NCBI RefSeq assembly: GCF_014645355.1
Contig: NZ_BMLS01000001.1
Location: forward strand, 1,390,186-1,454,185
From: Bowmanella pacifica
Lineage (GTDB): Bacteria; Pseudomonadota; Gammaproteobacteria; Enterobacterales; Alteromonadaceae
DNA: 64,000 nt
Direction of reading: 5' to 3'
In this document: one piece after another, positions 63,285 to 64,000 of the stretch
Numbering within the stretch: position 1 is the first letter of the stretch
How the letters are laid out: each line of letters starts with the position of its first letter
Made by a program: the position numbers and the translations under genes
The notes under the pieces: model-generated
The model's input: the letters and a program-made list of their open reading frames with translations, nothing else
The model's database searches: none
Told to the model about the DNA's origin: nothing

Positions 63285-63808
63285 GCCAGATAATCTTCTT
63301 TTAACTCTACATAGTTAATAGCGGACTGTTTAAGAAACGCCAGCTCACTGTCGTTAAGCTTGCGGGCCTGCTTCACCGGGCTGCCGACATACAGGTAACC
63401 TGATTCCAGGGTTTTACCAGGTGGGACTAAACTGCCTGCTCCGATAAAAATATCATCTTCCACTATGGCGCCGTCCATAATAATTGCACCCATTCCCACT
63501 AATATGCGGTTACCTAGGGTGCAGCCATGCAACATACACTTATGACCCACAGTGACATCATCACCTATTATTAGCGGGTAACCGGCTGGATGTTGTGGCG
63601 ACTTCCGCGTTACATGTAACACGGTGCCATCCTGAACATTCGTGCGAGCACCAATGCGGATATGATTAACATCACCTCGTGCAGCAACCAATGGCCAAAT
63701 ACTACTGTCATCGCCTAATTTGATATCACCTTTTAATACGGCACTCTCATCGACATAGCAATTTTGCCCAAGTTTCGGGTAGGCCTCTTTATAAAATCCT
63801 AAGCTCAT
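63275..63808 (-). CDS. yrdA: Gamma-class carbonic anhydrase-like protein YrdA
   Basis: This 177-residue left-handed beta-helix protein shows hexapeptide repeats throughout ([40 protein letters not shown]). The three zinc His are in [12 protein letters not shown] and LHGC. It belongs to the YrdA/CaiE-type gamma carbonic anhydrase family; activity is unproven for most members. I chose the ATG at 63808. In E. coli yrdA lies beside an rRNA operon, as seems true here. Confidence 0.93.
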   Translation of the reverse strand: MSLGFYKEAYPKLGQNCYVDESAVLKGDIKLGDDSSIWPLVAARGDVNHIRIGARTNVQDGTVLHVTRKSPQHPAGYPLIIGDDVTVGHKCMLHGCTLGNRILVGMGAIIMDGAIVEDDIFIGAGSLVPPGKTLESGYLYVGSPVKQARKLNDSELAFLKQSAINYVELKEDYLAQD

Positions 63809-63914
63809 TTCACTCTTTTCCACTGTTTGAACAGGAGAATAGTAGCAAAAATGGACGTTTAATGCCTTAAATGCTCAATAACTCGCCAAACGATAAGTTT
63901 TATGAAAAAACCTG

Positions 63915-63942
63915 TTGACGGCTGAGCGGAAATCTCTAGAAT
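63915..63942 (+). promoter_or_regulatory. Stable-RNA promoter, probably rRNA operon P1
   Basis: TTGACG (63915-63920), a 16-base spacer and TAGAAT (63937-63942), with the discriminator GCGCACC typical of stringently controlled rRNA promoters, and A/T-rich sequence upstream. The last 50 bases look like an rRNA leader. In E. coli rrnD is next to yrdA, which supports the call; the rRNA genes lie beyond the window. Confidence 0.65.
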
Positions 63943-64000
63943 GCGCACCACTTCGACGGGCCAGGCTGAAAGGCACCCCGGCAAGCCAGGAAGGCAGAAG

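Overview
The window is chromosomal DNA around the replication origin of a gammaproteobacterium. It is most likely an Alteromonadales (Alteromonadaceae-like) species. The evidence is gene content and order: the atp operon, parAB-rsmG-mnmG, an Escherichia coli-like oriC rich in GATC (hence Dam/SeqA-type), mioC, mnmE-yidC-yidD-rnpA-rpmH, dnaA-dnaN-recF-gyrB, glyQS, and polA-spf-engB with yihI nearby. Nearly all genes are core housekeeping genes. I see no insertion sequence, prophage, integron or CRISPR array.

Layout. 1-5.9 kb (minus): a sigma-54-type response regulator, cut by the window edge, and a HlyD / ATPase / FtsX-permease exporter. A candidate -24/-12 promoter and an upstream palindrome precede the exporter. 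6.0-13.0 kb (minus): atpIBEFHAGDC. 13.2-17.4 kb (minus): parB, parA, rsmG, mnmG. 17.5-17.94 kb: oriC. 18.0-19.9 kb (minus): mioC-dnaT-dnaC, running toward the origin. 20.1-21.9 kb (plus): a response-regulator/PP2C phosphatase and a STAS protein. 21.9-23.05 kb (minus): TetR and an AhpD-like protein. 23.3-27.6 kb (minus): mnmE, yajQ, yidC, yidD, rnpA, rpmH. 28.1-34.1 kb (plus): dnaA, dnaN, recF, gyrB. 34.2-39.5 kb (minus): a lipoprotein, glyS, glyQ, a DUF2489 gene, yihI, a methyltransferase. 39.5-39.8 kb (minus): a candidate CsrB/CsrC-type RNA. 39.9-44.6 kb: cytochrome c4, engB, Spot 42 RNA (spf), polA. 45.0-54.2 kb: elbB, a winged-helix regulator with a Cys cluster, an M16 protease pair, trkH, an EAL-HDOD protein, tRNA-Leu, trkA. 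54.2-57.0 kb (minus): rsmB, fmt, def. 57.2-63.8 kb: a LysM protein, dprA, smg, yrdD, tsaC, hemF, a truncated globin, aroE, yrdA. The last 90 bases carry a strong stable-RNA promoter, probably of an rRNA operon.

How it works together. The window holds much of the replication start and segregation machinery: the origin, DnaA, the clamp, RecF, gyrase B, Pol I, a DnaC-type helicase loader with a DnaT-like partner beside the origin, and ParA/ParB with three parS sites about 11.7 kb to one side and 13.3-14 kb to the other side of oriC. Perfect DnaA boxes also lie upstream of dnaA and polA.

The observations most worth checking are: the dnaT-dnaC pair between oriC and mioC, whose DnaC-like ATPase seems to lack the usual arginine finger; the CsrB-like RNA at the position where E. 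coli has csrC; a 73-nt Spot 42 followed by an orphan terminator; a parS site lying on the predicted start of an exporter promoter; and a partner-switching pair with no kinase in the neighbourhood. I found no clearly new multi-gene system. Everything is read by eye from sequence and remembered family knowledge, with no database search.
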